A DNA stretch of 64,000 bases from Parvibaculum sp963696585 (GTDB lineage: Bacteria; Pseudomonadota; Alphaproteobacteria; Parvibaculales; Parvibaculaceae): NCBI GenBank assembly GCA_963696585.1, contig CAVOKW010000010.1:62001-126000 (forward strand), read 5' to 3'. The translations under genes and the position numbers were made by a program. Shown here piece after piece: positions 43,683-52,250 of this stretch. Numbering within the stretch: the stretch's first letter is position 1; each line of letters begins with the position of its first letter. The notes under the pieces were generated by a model, which made no database searches, was not told the origin of the DNA, and saw nothing but the letters and a program-made list of their open reading frames with translations.

Positions 43683-44421
43683 TGGCTCGAAAGCGGGGTC
43701 CGGCTGGTCGGCGACGGTTTTGACGCTTTTTCCGGAGATGTTTCCGGGGAGTTTGGGGCACTCACTGGCCGGAAAGGCCCTCGAATCGGGGGTTTGGCGG
43801 CTGGAAGCGGTGGACATTCGCGATTTTGCACGCGATAAACACCGCTCTGTGGACGACACGCCTGCTGGCGGTGGGCCCGGCATGGTGATGCGGGCCGATG
43901 TGATGGCGGCGGCGGTCGATGCGGTTCACCCGCAAGATGGCTCCAGGCCATTGATTTATTTAAGCCCTCGTGGCGCGCCCTTGACCCAGGACCGGGTCAG
44001 GCGGCTGGCGGCGGGGCCGGGCGTAACGCTCGTATGCGGTCGTTTTGAGGGTCTTGACGAGCGGGTCATCGAGGCGCGCGGCATGGAAGAAATAAGCCTG
44101 GGTGACTTTGTGTTGTCAGGCGGCGAGCCGGCAGCGCTGGCGCTGCTCGATGCCGTGGTCCGGCTGCTGCCCGGGGTGATGGGCGCGGCGGCTTCTGGCG
44201 AAGATGAGAGTTTTGAAGGCGGATTGCTTGAATATCCGCATTATACAAGGCCCCAGCTGTTTGAGGGTCGCGAAATCCCGGCGGTTTTGACCTCGGGCGA
44301 CCATGCAAAGGTTAAAGCATGGCGTCGGGCAGCCGCTAGAGCCCTGACAAAGGCCAGACGGCCGGATCTTTGGGATAAATTTCTCAGAGATATGACGAAA
44401 GATGGTCGCAAGACCGATTGA
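43675..44421 (+). CDS. trmD: tRNA (guanine37-N1)-methyltransferase
   Basis: 248 residues from the ATG at 43675, inside the rimM 3' end. SPOUT-class features: LTLFPEMFPGSL, DDTPAGGGPGMVM, YLSPRGAPLTQ, CGRFEGLDERVIE and the trefoil-knot block EISLGDFVLSGGEPAALAL. It makes m1G37 and prevents frameshifting. Confidence 0.96.
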   Translation: MTDGSKAGSGWSATVLTLFPEMFPGSLGHSLAGKALESGVWRLEAVDIRDFARDKHRSVDDTPAGGGPGMVMRADVMAAAVDAVHPQDGSRPLIYLSPRGAPLTQDRVRRLAAGPGVTLVCGRFEGLDERVIEARGMEEISLGDFVLSGGEPAALALLDAVVRLLPGVMGAAASGEDESFEGGLLEYPHYTRPQLFEGREIPAVLTSGDHAKVKAWRRAAARALTKARRPDLWDKFLRDMTKDGRKTD

Positions 44422-44491
44422 ATTGTGATACGGAAGCGCGCTTGCAGGCCGGATTGGCTCTGCGACGCCTTCACATCTGAGGTTTGAGAAC

Positions 44492-44890
44492 ATGAATATC
44501 ATCGAGCAGCTCGATCAGGAGCAAATGACAGCGCTGACCAGTGGCGGCAAGGTCATTCCCGATTTCGCGCCTGGCGATACGGTGACCGTCAATGTGAAGG
44601 TCGTGGAAGGCACGCGTGAGCGTCTTCAGGCCTATGAAGGCGTCTGCATCGGTCGCGCGGGTGCCGGCATCAATCAGAACTTCACGGTTCGCAAGATTTC
44701 CTATGGCGAAGGTGTGGAACGCGTGTTCCCGCTCTACAGCCCGCTGGTCGACTCGATCAAGGTTGTGCGCAAGGGTCGTGTGCGTCGTGCCAAACTCTAT
44801 TACCTGCGCGGTCTGCGCGGTAAGGCTGCCCGAATTATCGAGAAGCAGGATTTCAAGTCCCGTCGCGGCGAAGAAAACGGCGCAGCCTGA
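44492..44890 (+). CDS. rplS: 50S ribosomal protein L19
   Basis: 132 residues, slightly longer than E. coli L19. Blocks FAPGDTVTVNVKVVEGTRER, QAYEGVCIGR and ERVFPLYSP are diagnostic. It lies at the 30S-50S interface. It is the last gene of the ffh-rpsP block before a terminator. Confidence 0.97.
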   Translation: MNIIEQLDQEQMTALTSGGKVIPDFAPGDTVTVNVKVVEGTRERLQAYEGVCIGRAGAGINQNFTVRKISYGEGVERVFPLYSPLVDSIKVVRKGRVRRAKLYYLRGLRGKAARIIEKQDFKSRRGEENGAA

Positions 44891-44896
44891 TTTTTC

Positions 44897-44961
44897 ATCT
44901 GCCTTTCCGGCAGATGCTCCAAGCGAGCGGGCAGGGCGCCAGACGCCCGGGCCCGCTTTTC
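44897..44961 (+). terminator. Double hairpin terminator after rplS
   Basis: A first perfect hairpin ATCTGCC/GGCAGAT (44897-44915) is followed by a longer GC-rich stem at 44926-44957 (AGCGGGC...GCCCGCT, inner GGGCG/CGCCC) and TTTTCT. Confidence 0.8.
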
Positions 44962-44970
44962 TATTGGCGC

Positions 44971-45056
44971 GTCATTGCGAGGAGGGTTTGCGACGAAGCA
45001 ATCCGGTGCGCCGTGACCCCGGATTGCCGCGCCCCCCGAGGGGGGCTTGCAATGAC
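44971..45056. repeat. REP/BIME-like palindromic element
   Basis: Outer arms GTCATTGC (44971-44978) and GCAATGAC (45049-45056) enclose inner arms GCAATCCGG (44998-45006) and CCGGATTGC (45019-45027). This GTCATTGCGAG...GAAGCAATCC layout resembles interspersed palindromic repeats seen in many Proteobacteria. It sits just before leuC. Confidence 0.7.
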
Positions 45057-45089
45057 AAAGATTGATGTTTCGAAGAACGAGGAAAGAAA

Positions 45090-46496
45090 ATGTCTGCACC
45101 GCGCACCATGTACGACAAGATCTGGGACGCCCATCTCGTTGACATGCAGGAGGATGGCACCGGCCTTCTCTATATCGATCGGCATCTGGTGCATGAAGTG
45201 ACAAGCCCGCAGGCTTTTGAAGGTTTGCGCATGAGCGGTCGCAAGGTTCATGCGCCGCAAAAGACACTGGCCGTTGCCGACCACAATGTGCCGACCACCG
45301 ATCGCGCCCACGGCATTGCCGACGAGGAAAGCCGCATCCAGGTGCAGACGCTGGAAGACAATGCCAAAGAGTTCGGTATCGATTATTTGCAGATGTCGGA
45401 CATTCGTCAGGGCATCGTTCACATTGTCGGACCGGAACAGGGTTTCACGCTGCCCGGCACGACGATTGTGTGCGGTGACAGCCATACCTCGACGCATGGC
45501 GCGTTTGGGGCGCTGGCGCATGGCATCGGCACTTCCGAAGTCGAGCATGTGCTCGCCACGCAAACGCTCATTCAGGCCAAGGCCAAGAACATGCGCATCA
45601 ATGTGGTGGGCAAGGCGCCGGAAGGCTTTACGGCCAAGGACATTGCGCTGGCGATCATCGGCCAGATCGGCACGGCAGGCGGCACAGGCTATGTGATCGA
45701 ATATGCAGGCGAAGCGGTGCAGGCGCTTTCCATGGAAGGCCGCATGACACTTTGCAACATGACGATTGAAGCGGGTGCCCGCGCCGGTCTCGTCGCGCCA
45801 GACGACAAGACCTACGCCTATATCAAGGGTCGTCCGCGCGCGCCAAAGGGTGCCGCATGGGAAATGGCTGAAAGCTACTGGCGCACGCTGCCGTCTGATG
45901 CGGGCGCGCATTTCGATTCCGAAATCACGGTCGATATTGCGGCGCTGCCACCGCTTGTCACCTGGGGCACAAGCCCGCAGGATGTCATCAAGATCACCGA
46001 TGTGGTCCCCGATCCGGCCAAGGTCGCCGACGAACATCGCGCCAAGGCGATGCAGCGTTCGCTCGACTATATGGGGCTGACGGCTGGCACGCCGATCAGC
46101 CAGGTCAAGATTGACCGCGTCTTTATCGGCTCCTGCACCAATGGCCGCATTGAAGATCTGCGCGCAGCCGCCGTTGTCGCCAAGGGCAAGAAAGTTGCTT
46201 CAAGCGTCAATGCGATGGTGGTGCCGGGGTCGGGTCTTGTGAAAGAGCAGGCGGAAGCCGAAGGCCTCGACAAGATTTTCATTGAGGCGGGCTTTGAGTG
46301 GCGTGAACCCGGCTGCTCCATGTGCCTTGCCATGAATGCCGACAAGCTCGCGCCCGGCGAGCGTTGCGCCTCGACCTCCAACCGCAATTTTGAAGGCCGT
46401 CAGGGCCGTGGTGGCCGCACGCATCTCGTTTCGCCCGCCATGGCGGCGGCAGCGGCGATTGCCGGACATTTCGTCGATGTTCGTGACATGAAATGA
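45090..46496 (+). CDS. leuC: 3-isopropylmalate dehydratase large subunit
   Basis: 468 residues, ATG preceded by GAGGAAAG. Aconitase-superfamily enzyme of leucine synthesis. Cluster ligands are in GSCTNG and in PGCSMCLAMNADKL, with VADHNVPTTDR and CGDSHTSTHGAFGALA also present. It acts with LeuD, encoded 50 bases downstream. Confidence 0.97.
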   Translation: MSAPRTMYDKIWDAHLVDMQEDGTGLLYIDRHLVHEVTSPQAFEGLRMSGRKVHAPQKTLAVADHNVPTTDRAHGIADEESRIQVQTLEDNAKEFGIDYLQMSDIRQGIVHIVGPEQGFTLPGTTIVCGDSHTSTHGAFGALAHGIGTSEVEHVLATQTLIQAKAKNMRINVVGKAPEGFTAKDIALAIIGQIGTAGGTGYVIEYAGEAVQALSMEGRMTLCNMTIEAGARAGLVAPDDKTYAYIKGRPRAPKGAAWEMAESYWRTLPSDAGAHFDSEITVDIAALPPLVTWGTSPQDVIKITDVVPDPAKVADEHRAKAMQRSLDYMGLTAGTPISQVKIDRVFIGSCTNGRIEDLRAAAVVAKGKKVASSVNAMVVPGSGLVKEQAEAEGLDKIFIEAGFEWREPGCSMCLAMNADKLAPGERCASTSNRNFEGRQGRGGRTHLVSPAMAAAAAIAGHFVDVRDMK

Positions 46497-46504
46497 AGGC
46501 TTAA

Positions 46505-46530
46505 AGCCCCTCCCCCTTGCGGGGAGGGCT
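46505..46530 (+). repeat. GC-rich hairpin between leuC and leuD
   Basis: AGCCC-C-TCCCC pairs with GGGGAGGGCT around a CTTG-containing loop. A related but weaker CTCCCcctcaGGGAG hairpin follows leuD (47161-47178). There is no T-run, so these are likely mRNA-processing or repeat elements in the leu operon. Confidence 0.55.
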
Positions 46531-46548
46531 ATGAGAGGATGAAGGTTG

Positions 46549-47154
46549 ATGGACAAGTTCAACAAACTGACGGGCGTTGCCGCGCCGCTCAACATGATCA
46601 ATGTCGATACCGACATGATCATCCCCAAGCAGTTCCTCAAGACGATCAAGCGCACGGGGCTCGGCAAGAACCTGTTTGACGAAATGCGTTTTGACGACAA
46701 GGGTCAGGAACGGCCTGATTTCGTTTTGAACAAGCCCGCCTATCGCAAGGCGCAGATCCTTGTGACGGGGGATAATTTCGGCTGCGGGTCGTCGCGCGAA
46801 CATGCGCCCTGGGCGCTGCTTGATTTTGGCATTCGCTGCGTCATTGCGCCGAGCTTTGCCGATATTTTCTTCAACAATTGTTTCCAGAACGGCATTCTGC
46901 CGATCGTGTTGCCGCAATCCGATGTCGACAAGCTGATGGATGATGCCGAACGCGGCGCCAATGCCGTGGTGACGGTTGATCTTGAAGCGCAGGAAATTCG
47001 CGGTCCCGATGGCGGCGTCATCGCGTTTGAGGTCGATGCCTTCCGCAAGCATTGCCTGCTCAACGGTCTTGATGGCGTCGGTCTGACGCTTCAGAAAGTT
47101 GACACGATCAAAACATATGAAGACAGGCAGCGCATCGAGCAGCCCTGGCTGTAG
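46549..47154 (+). CDS. leuD: 3-isopropylmalate dehydratase small subunit
   Basis: 201 residues from the ATG at 46549 (an in-frame TTG precedes it). Swivel-domain blocks NVDTDMIIPKQFLKT and FGCGSSREHAPWAL are intact. It forms the isopropylmalate isomerase with LeuC. Confidence 0.97.
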   Translation: MDKFNKLTGVAAPLNMINVDTDMIIPKQFLKTIKRTGLGKNLFDEMRFDDKGQERPDFVLNKPAYRKAQILVTGDNFGCGSSREHAPWALLDFGIRCVIAPSFADIFFNNCFQNGILPIVLPQSDVDKLMDDAERGANAVVTVDLEAQEIRGPDGGVIAFEVDAFRKHCLLNGLDGVGLTLQKVDTIKTYEDRQRIEQPWL

Positions 47155-47221
47155 AACAACCTCCCCCTCAGGAGGGAGGGTGGATCGATAAAATTGAAGA
47201 TACGGAAAGCAAGAGAAAAGA

Positions 47222-48328
47222 ATGACGAAGAACATCCTCATCGTGGCGGGCGACGGCATCGGCCCGGAAGTCATGGGCGAAGTCGAACGGGTGATCGGCT
47301 GGTTCAATGCAAGCCGGGGCTTTGACGCCAAGGTCGAGCATGAGCTGGTTGGCGGCTGCTGCTATGACGCGCATGGCGTGGCGGTGAGCGATGCGACGGT
47401 CGAAAAGGCGAAGGCGGCGGATGCCGTGCTGCTTGGCGCTGTCGGTGGGCCGAAGTGGGACAATGTGCCTTATGATGTGCGACCGGAAGCGGGCCTTCTG
47501 CGGTTGCGCAAGGATCTTGAACTTTTCGCCAATTTGCGCCCGGCCATGTGCTTTGCCGCGCTGGCGGATGCGTCCTCACTCAAGCGTGAGCTTGTCGAGG
47601 GTCTCGACATCATGATCGTGCGCGAGCTGACGGGCGGCGTCTATTTCGGCGAGCCCAAGCTCATTGAAGATATCGGCAATGGTGAGCGCCGCGGCATCGA
47701 CACGCAGGTTTATACGACGCATGAAATCCGTCGTATCGCGGCGGTTGCGTTCGAGCTTGCCCGCAAGCGCGACAATCGCGTCATGTCGGTTGAAAAGCGC
47801 AATGTGATGAAGTCCGGTGTGCTGTGGCATGAAGAAGTCGTCAAGCTGCACAAGGAGCAATATGCCGATGTGAAGCTCGATCATATGCTCGCCGACAATT
47901 GCGGTATGCAGCTCGTGCGCAACCCGAAGCAGTTCGATGTGATCGTCACCGATAATCTCTTTGGCGACATGCTCTCGGATGTGGCCTCGATGCTGACGGG
48001 TTCGCTCGGCATGCTCGCCTCTGCCTCGCTCGGTGCGAAAGACGCCAATGGCAAGGCCAAGGCGCTTTACGAGCCGGTGCATGGTTCGGCGCCTGACATT
48101 GCCGGGACGGGCGCTGCCAATCCCATCGCCTCGATCCTCAGCTTTGCCATGGCGCTGCGCTATACGTTTGAACAAGGGGCAGATGCCGACCTGCTCGAAA
48201 AGGCCGTCGATCAGGTGCTCGCCGATGGTTATCGCACGGGCGACATCATGCAACCAGGCATGACAAAAATCGGCACGCGCGAAATGGGTGATGTCATTCT
48301 TGCCGCGCTCGACAAGCTCAACGCCTGA
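47222..48328 (+). CDS. leuB: 3-isopropylmalate dehydrogenase
   Basis: 368 residues. It oxidatively decarboxylates 3-isopropylmalate with NAD. GDGIGPEVM is at the N-terminus, RELTGGVYFGEP and the C-terminal HGSAPDIAGTGAANP are diagnostic, and the Lys/Asp active-site residues in VTDNLFGDMLSD are present. It follows leuC-leuD in one operon, 67 bases after leuD. Confidence 0.97.
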   Translation: MTKNILIVAGDGIGPEVMGEVERVIGWFNASRGFDAKVEHELVGGCCYDAHGVAVSDATVEKAKAADAVLLGAVGGPKWDNVPYDVRPEAGLLRLRKDLELFANLRPAMCFAALADASSLKRELVEGLDIMIVRELTGGVYFGEPKLIEDIGNGERRGIDTQVYTTHEIRRIAAVAFELARKRDNRVMSVEKRNVMKSGVLWHEEVVKLHKEQYADVKLDHMLADNCGMQLVRNPKQFDVIVTDNLFGDMLSDVASMLTGSLGMLASASLGAKDANGKAKALYEPVHGSAPDIAGTGAANPIASILSFAMALRYTFEQGADADLLEKAVDQVLADGYRTGDIMQPGMTKIGTREMGDVILAALDKLNA

Positions 48329-48367
48329 GATCAATGCGCGCCGCCGGGCGCCTGAAGGAGAGAAATC

Positions 48368-49390
48368 ATGGGCTACAAGATCGCCGTTGTCGGTGCGACG
48401 GGCAATGTGGGCCAGGAGATGCTCAACATTCTGGCTGAACGCGAATTCCCCGCTGACGAAGTGGTGGCGCTGGCATCGCGCGCGAGCGTCGGTCGCGAAG
48501 TTTCCTATGGCGACCGCACGCTCAAGGTCAAAGCCATCGAGCAATATGATTTTGCCGGAACCGATATTTGTCTGATGGCGGTGAGCAGCAAGCTTGCCGA
48601 GGAATGGGCGCCGCGCATCGCCGCCAAGGGTTGTGTGGTGATCGACAATTCATCGCGCTTTCGCATGGACCCCGATGTGCCGCTGATCGTGCCGGAAGTG
48701 AATGCGAGCGCGATTGCGGGCTATACCAGGAAGATGATCATTGCGAATCCCAACTGCTCGACGGCGCAGATGGTGGTGGCCCTGAAGCCGTTGCATGATG
48801 CGGCGGTCATCAAGCGCGTTGTTGTCTCGACCTATCAATCGGTTTCAGGTGCGGGGCGCGAGGCGATGGATGAACTTTTCACGCAGACACGCGCTGTCTT
48901 TGTGAATGACGAAATCGTTCGCGAACAGTTCACCAAGCAGATTGCCTTCAACGTCATCCCGCATATTGACGACTTCATGGAAGACGGCGCCACGAAAGAA
49001 GAGTGGAAGATGGTCGTCGAAACAAAGAAGATCCTCGACCCCAGGATCAAGCTGACCGCAACATGCGTGCGGGTGCCGGTATTTGTGGGTCACTCGGAAG
49101 CGATCAATATCGAGTTTGAAAATCCGATCTCGGATGAAGAGGCGCGCGAATTGCTGCGAGAAGCGCCGGGCTGTCTCGTTGTCGACAAGCGCGAGGATGG
49201 CGGCTATATCACGCCGCTCGAATGTGTGGGCGACTTCGCCACCTATATCAGCCGCATTCGCACGGATCCGACCATCGATAATGGCCTGAATATCTGGGTC
49301 GTGTCGGATAATCTGCGCAAGGGCGCTGCATTGAATGCCGTTCAAATTGCCGAAACGCTGGGCGCGCGTTATCTCAAAAAGGCGGCCTGA
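48368..49390 (+). CDS. asd: Aspartate-semialdehyde dehydrogenase
   Basis: 340 residues, ATG after AAGGAGAG. NADPH-binding VVGATGNVGQ is near the start, and the catalytic Cys is C130 in NPNCSTAQ. It supplies aspartate semialdehyde for lysine, threonine and methionine and for peptidoglycan. It follows leuB by 39 bases and may be co-transcribed. Confidence 0.97.
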   Translation: MGYKIAVVGATGNVGQEMLNILAEREFPADEVVALASRASVGREVSYGDRTLKVKAIEQYDFAGTDICLMAVSSKLAEEWAPRIAAKGCVVIDNSSRFRMDPDVPLIVPEVNASAIAGYTRKMIIANPNCSTAQMVVALKPLHDAAVIKRVVVSTYQSVSGAGREAMDELFTQTRAVFVNDEIVREQFTKQIAFNVIPHIDDFMEDGATKEEWKMVVETKKILDPRIKLTATCVRVPVFVGHSEAINIEFENPISDEEARELLREAPGCLVVDKREDGGYITPLECVGDFATYISRIRTDPTIDNGLNIWVVSDNLRKGAALNAVQIAETLGARYLKKAA

Positions 49391-49527
49391 ACCGGAAGCG
49401 GCTCGACAGAAGCGATCCGCCCTGCCTGATAGCGCAAGGTCTTTTCGCAGGTGCCGCCTTCCAAATCAGGCATGGTCATCTTGATCGTCGCATCGTGACG
49501 AATCCTGTCTTCACCAGCCAGATGCAC
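49369..49527 (-). CDS. Possible small gene or gene remnant (52 residues)
   Basis: A protein-like minus-strand frame runs from an in-frame stop near 49603 to TAA at 49369. It contains HDATIKMTMPDLEGG and TLRYQAGRIASVEPL, with codon use like real genes here. The first plausible start is a GTG at 49527. Upstream in the same frame a Cys-rich stretch (RGSCDCNCARYKH) continues without any ATG, and a signal-peptide-like sequence (NILAAAAIVTA) lies in another frame. A frameshifted secreted protein is therefore possible. It overlaps the asd 3' end by 22 bases. I do not recognise the family. Confidence 0.35.
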   Translation of the reverse strand: MHLAGEDRIRHDATIKMTMPDLEGGTCEKTLRYQAGRIASVEPLPVQAAFLR

Positions 49528-49729
49528 GAAGCTGTCACCCCTGGCATGGGGCGTATTATGCTTGTATCTGGCGCAGTTACAATCGCAGCTGCCGCGAGGA
49601 TATTAACGATGTATGACTGAAACGATCCCGGAAACCCTCATGGTGATTGAGCCAAAGGGTTGAGTGGAAAGGTAAAACTTAACCTTTCCATGGAACACTG
49701 CGCCCTTGTTCCTGGTTCAGAGGTGCGTG

Positions 49730-51883
49730 GTGGAATCGACAGCCCAGTCCATAGATATCTTGTGGGTGCTTGTTTGCACAATTCTTGTCATGCTGATGCA
49801 GGCAGGATTTGCCTGTCTTGAGTCAGGGCTTGTCCGCGCCAAGAACTCCATCAATGTCGCCGTCAAGAACGCCATCGACTTCTGCATAGCGGGTCTTGGA
49901 TTTTGGGCCATCGGCTTTGGCCTGATGTTTGGCGCCACGGCTTACGGAGTCTTCGGCACCACGGACTTCATGCTCAGGGGCAATGTGGTCAATGATGCCA
50001 GCGCTGCCTGGATCATGGTCTTCTTTTTCTTTCAGCTCGCCTTTTGTTCGACATCAACGACCATTGTGTCCGGTGCCGTCGCTGAGCGCATGAGCTTCCT
50101 CGGCTATATCGTGACCGCCGCCATTCTCAGCACCTTCATCTATCCGATTTTCGGGCATTGGGCATGGGGCGGTTTGCTTGCGGGGCAATCAGCGGGCTGG
50201 CTGGAGGAACGCGGGTTTATCGACTTTGCCGGTTCGACAGTGGTGCATAGCGTTGGCGGCTGGATCGCGCTTGCCGCCATTCTGGTCATGGGGCCACGTC
50301 TCGGCCGCTTTGGTCCAGGTGGTCACAAGATCGAGGGCCACGACATGCCCATGGCGACACTCGGCATGTTTCTGCTCTGGATTGGCTGGTTCGGATTTAA
50401 TGGCGGCTCGACGCTGGCGCTCAATGCATCGGTACCCTTTGTCCTTGTGCATACGATGATGGCGGCCGCTGCCGGCGGACTTTCGGCCACGCTGCTGAGC
50501 TGGATGCGTTCGGGACTGCCTGACGTCGCGGCGACACTCAACGGCATACTCGCGGGACTTGTCGCCGTCACGGCTAATTGTCACGTGGTGGATACGGGGG
50601 GCGCCGTTGCCATCGGGCTTATCGGCGGCATGATCTGCATCTTTGCCAGCGATATCATGACCTATTTTGAAATTGATGATGCCGTTGATGCCGTGCCGGT
50701 GCATCTGGCGGCGGGTGTCTGGGGGACTTTGGCGGTCGCGATTTTTGGCGATCCCTCGCAGTTTCCTGCCGGTCATACGCGCCTGGAACAATTGGCTGTG
50801 CAGGGAGAGGGTGTTTTGGCTGCGGGTATTTTTGCCTTTAGCTCCGCGTATATTCTGCTGCGCATTATTGATCGATATCTGCCCTTGCGGGTATCAAGTG
50901 AGGACGAGGCCATCGGCCTCAACGTGTCGGAGCATGGGGCTTCAAGCGCCCTTCTCGATGTGTTGGGCGCCATGGAACATCAGGCCGCGCGGGGCGATTT
51001 TTCAAAACCCTTGACGGTGGAGCCGTTTACGGAGGCGGGTGAAATTGCCAGCCGCTATAATCTGGTGCTTGAGAAATTCAACCATGAAGTCGCCGTGCGC
51101 GAGCAAACGTTTGACAAGTTGCGCGAGGCACGTGACTCAGCCGAGCTTGCCAATGCGTCCAAGTCACAGTTCCTTGCCAATATGAGCCATGAGTTGCGCA
51201 CGCCGCTCAATGCCATTATCGGATTTTCCGAATTGATCAATCATGAACTGTTCGGACCGATCGGCAATGATCGGTACAAGGAATATGTCAGCGACATCTA
51301 CAAATCGTCAAGCCATCTTCTCAGTCTGATCAATGACATTCTCGATCTTTCCAAGATCGAGGCCGATCGCTATGAGCTTTATGAAGAAGAGCTTGATGTC
51401 GCCGATGTGATGGCAAGCTGCAAACACATGATCCGCCACAGGGCGCAAGAAGCTGCCGTCGATCTCTCCGTCTCAGTGTCACCAACATTGCCAGGCTTGA
51501 TTGCCGACAAGCGTGCCCTGCGCCAGATGATCCTCAATCTGGTATCGAACGCGGTCAAGTTCACGCCCCGCGGCGGTTATATCGAGCTATCCGCCTTTCT
51601 GGAGCCCGACCAGCGCATCGCGTTGCGCGTCCGCGACACGGGTATCGGTATTGCCAAGGCAGATATTCCGACAGCGCTCGAACCCTTCCGCCAGATTGGC
51701 AAGGACTCAAATGTCTATTCGACGGAAGGCACCGGACTTGGCTTGCCCCTCACAAATGCGCTGGCGCGTATGCATGGCGCGACGCTGGTGATTGAATCGG
51801 AACCGGGTGTCGGCACCACGATCACCATTCGCATGCCTTATAGTCGCGTTGCGCAGGCCGAGCCAAAGCGCATTGCCGGCTAA
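49730..51883 (+). CDS. Ammonium transporter-histidine kinase fusion
   Basis: 717 residues from the GTG at 49730 (AGAGG six bases ahead; a TTG at 49706 and a GTG at 49727 are alternatives). Residues 1-385 are a complete Amt/Rh-type domain with about eleven helices. Both pore histidines are kept: H173 in STVVHSVGG and H325 in PVHLAAGVWG. A linker (about 390-470) contains GLNVSEHGASSALLDVL, known from Amt-linked signalling proteins. The kinase part has the phospho-acceptor H487 in MSHELRTPLNAIIGFSEL, the N box NLVSNAVKF, DTGIGI and GTGLGLPLT. It should sense ammonium and signal by phosphotransfer, but no response regulator gene is beside it. Ks-Amt5 of Kuenenia is a known example of this architecture. 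Confidence 0.92.
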   Translation: MESTAQSIDILWVLVCTILVMLMQAGFACLESGLVRAKNSINVAVKNAIDFCIAGLGFWAIGFGLMFGATAYGVFGTTDFMLRGNVVNDASAAWIMVFFFFQLAFCSTSTTIVSGAVAERMSFLGYIVTAAILSTFIYPIFGHWAWGGLLAGQSAGWLEERGFIDFAGSTVVHSVGGWIALAAILVMGPRLGRFGPGGHKIEGHDMPMATLGMFLLWIGWFGFNGGSTLALNASVPFVLVHTMMAAAAGGLSATLLSWMRSGLPDVAATLNGILAGLVAVTANCHVVDTGGAVAIGLIGGMICIFASDIMTYFEIDDAVDAVPVHLAAGVWGTLAVAIFGDPSQFPAGHTRLEQLAVQGEGVLAAGIFAFSSAYILLRIIDRYLPLRVSSEDEAIGLNVSEHGASSALLDVLGAMEHQAARGDFSKPLTVEPFTEAGEIASRYNLVLEKFNHEVAVREQTFDKLREARDSAELANASKSQFLANMSHELRTPLNAIIGFSELINHELFGPIGNDRYKEYVSDIYKSSSHLLSLINDILDLSKIEADRYELYEEELDVADVMASCKHMIRHRAQEAAVDLSVSVSPTLPGLIADKRALRQMILNLVSNAVKFTPRGGYIELSAFLEPDQRIALRVRDTGIGIAKADIPTALEPFRQIGKDSNVYSTEGTGLGLPLTNALARMHGATLVIESEPGVGTTITIRMPYSRVAQAEPKRIAG

Positions 51884-52250
51884 AGGCGTTTCACAGCGGC
51901 TGCGGCGGTCGGGGATTGCAGCAATGCCGTGGCCCGTGCCAGGCAACACGTCGCTGCTCCCATGGGCAAGGCTCAAAGTTTTCGGGGCGACCCAAGCCCG
52001 GATGGTGCGAGAGTGTGAGTGTGGGCAGGGGCCAGACCCTATGCCCCAAAGCAGCAGCGGCCAGACACTGGCCGAATTGCCAACGGCACCGGCCACGACC
52101 TGACTGGAGATGGATAAGATCGCCGCCATATGATTTGCGATTTGCCCCGGTCCGAGGACTGATCCTGCAATTCCCGCTTCACAGGACCTCATTCGCTTTA
52201 TAGTGTGCCTGAAGCTGCCGACAAAAACATCAGCAAGACCGAGAGTGCCC
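51884..52250. other. Intergenic region between the Amt-kinase and the CoA-ester lyase
   Basis: About 365 bases without a convincing gene; open frames here lack recognisable features. A weak promoter-like pair CTTCAC (52177-52182) and TATAGT (52199-52204), spaced 16, lies about 45 bases before the lyase start. Confidence 0.4.
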
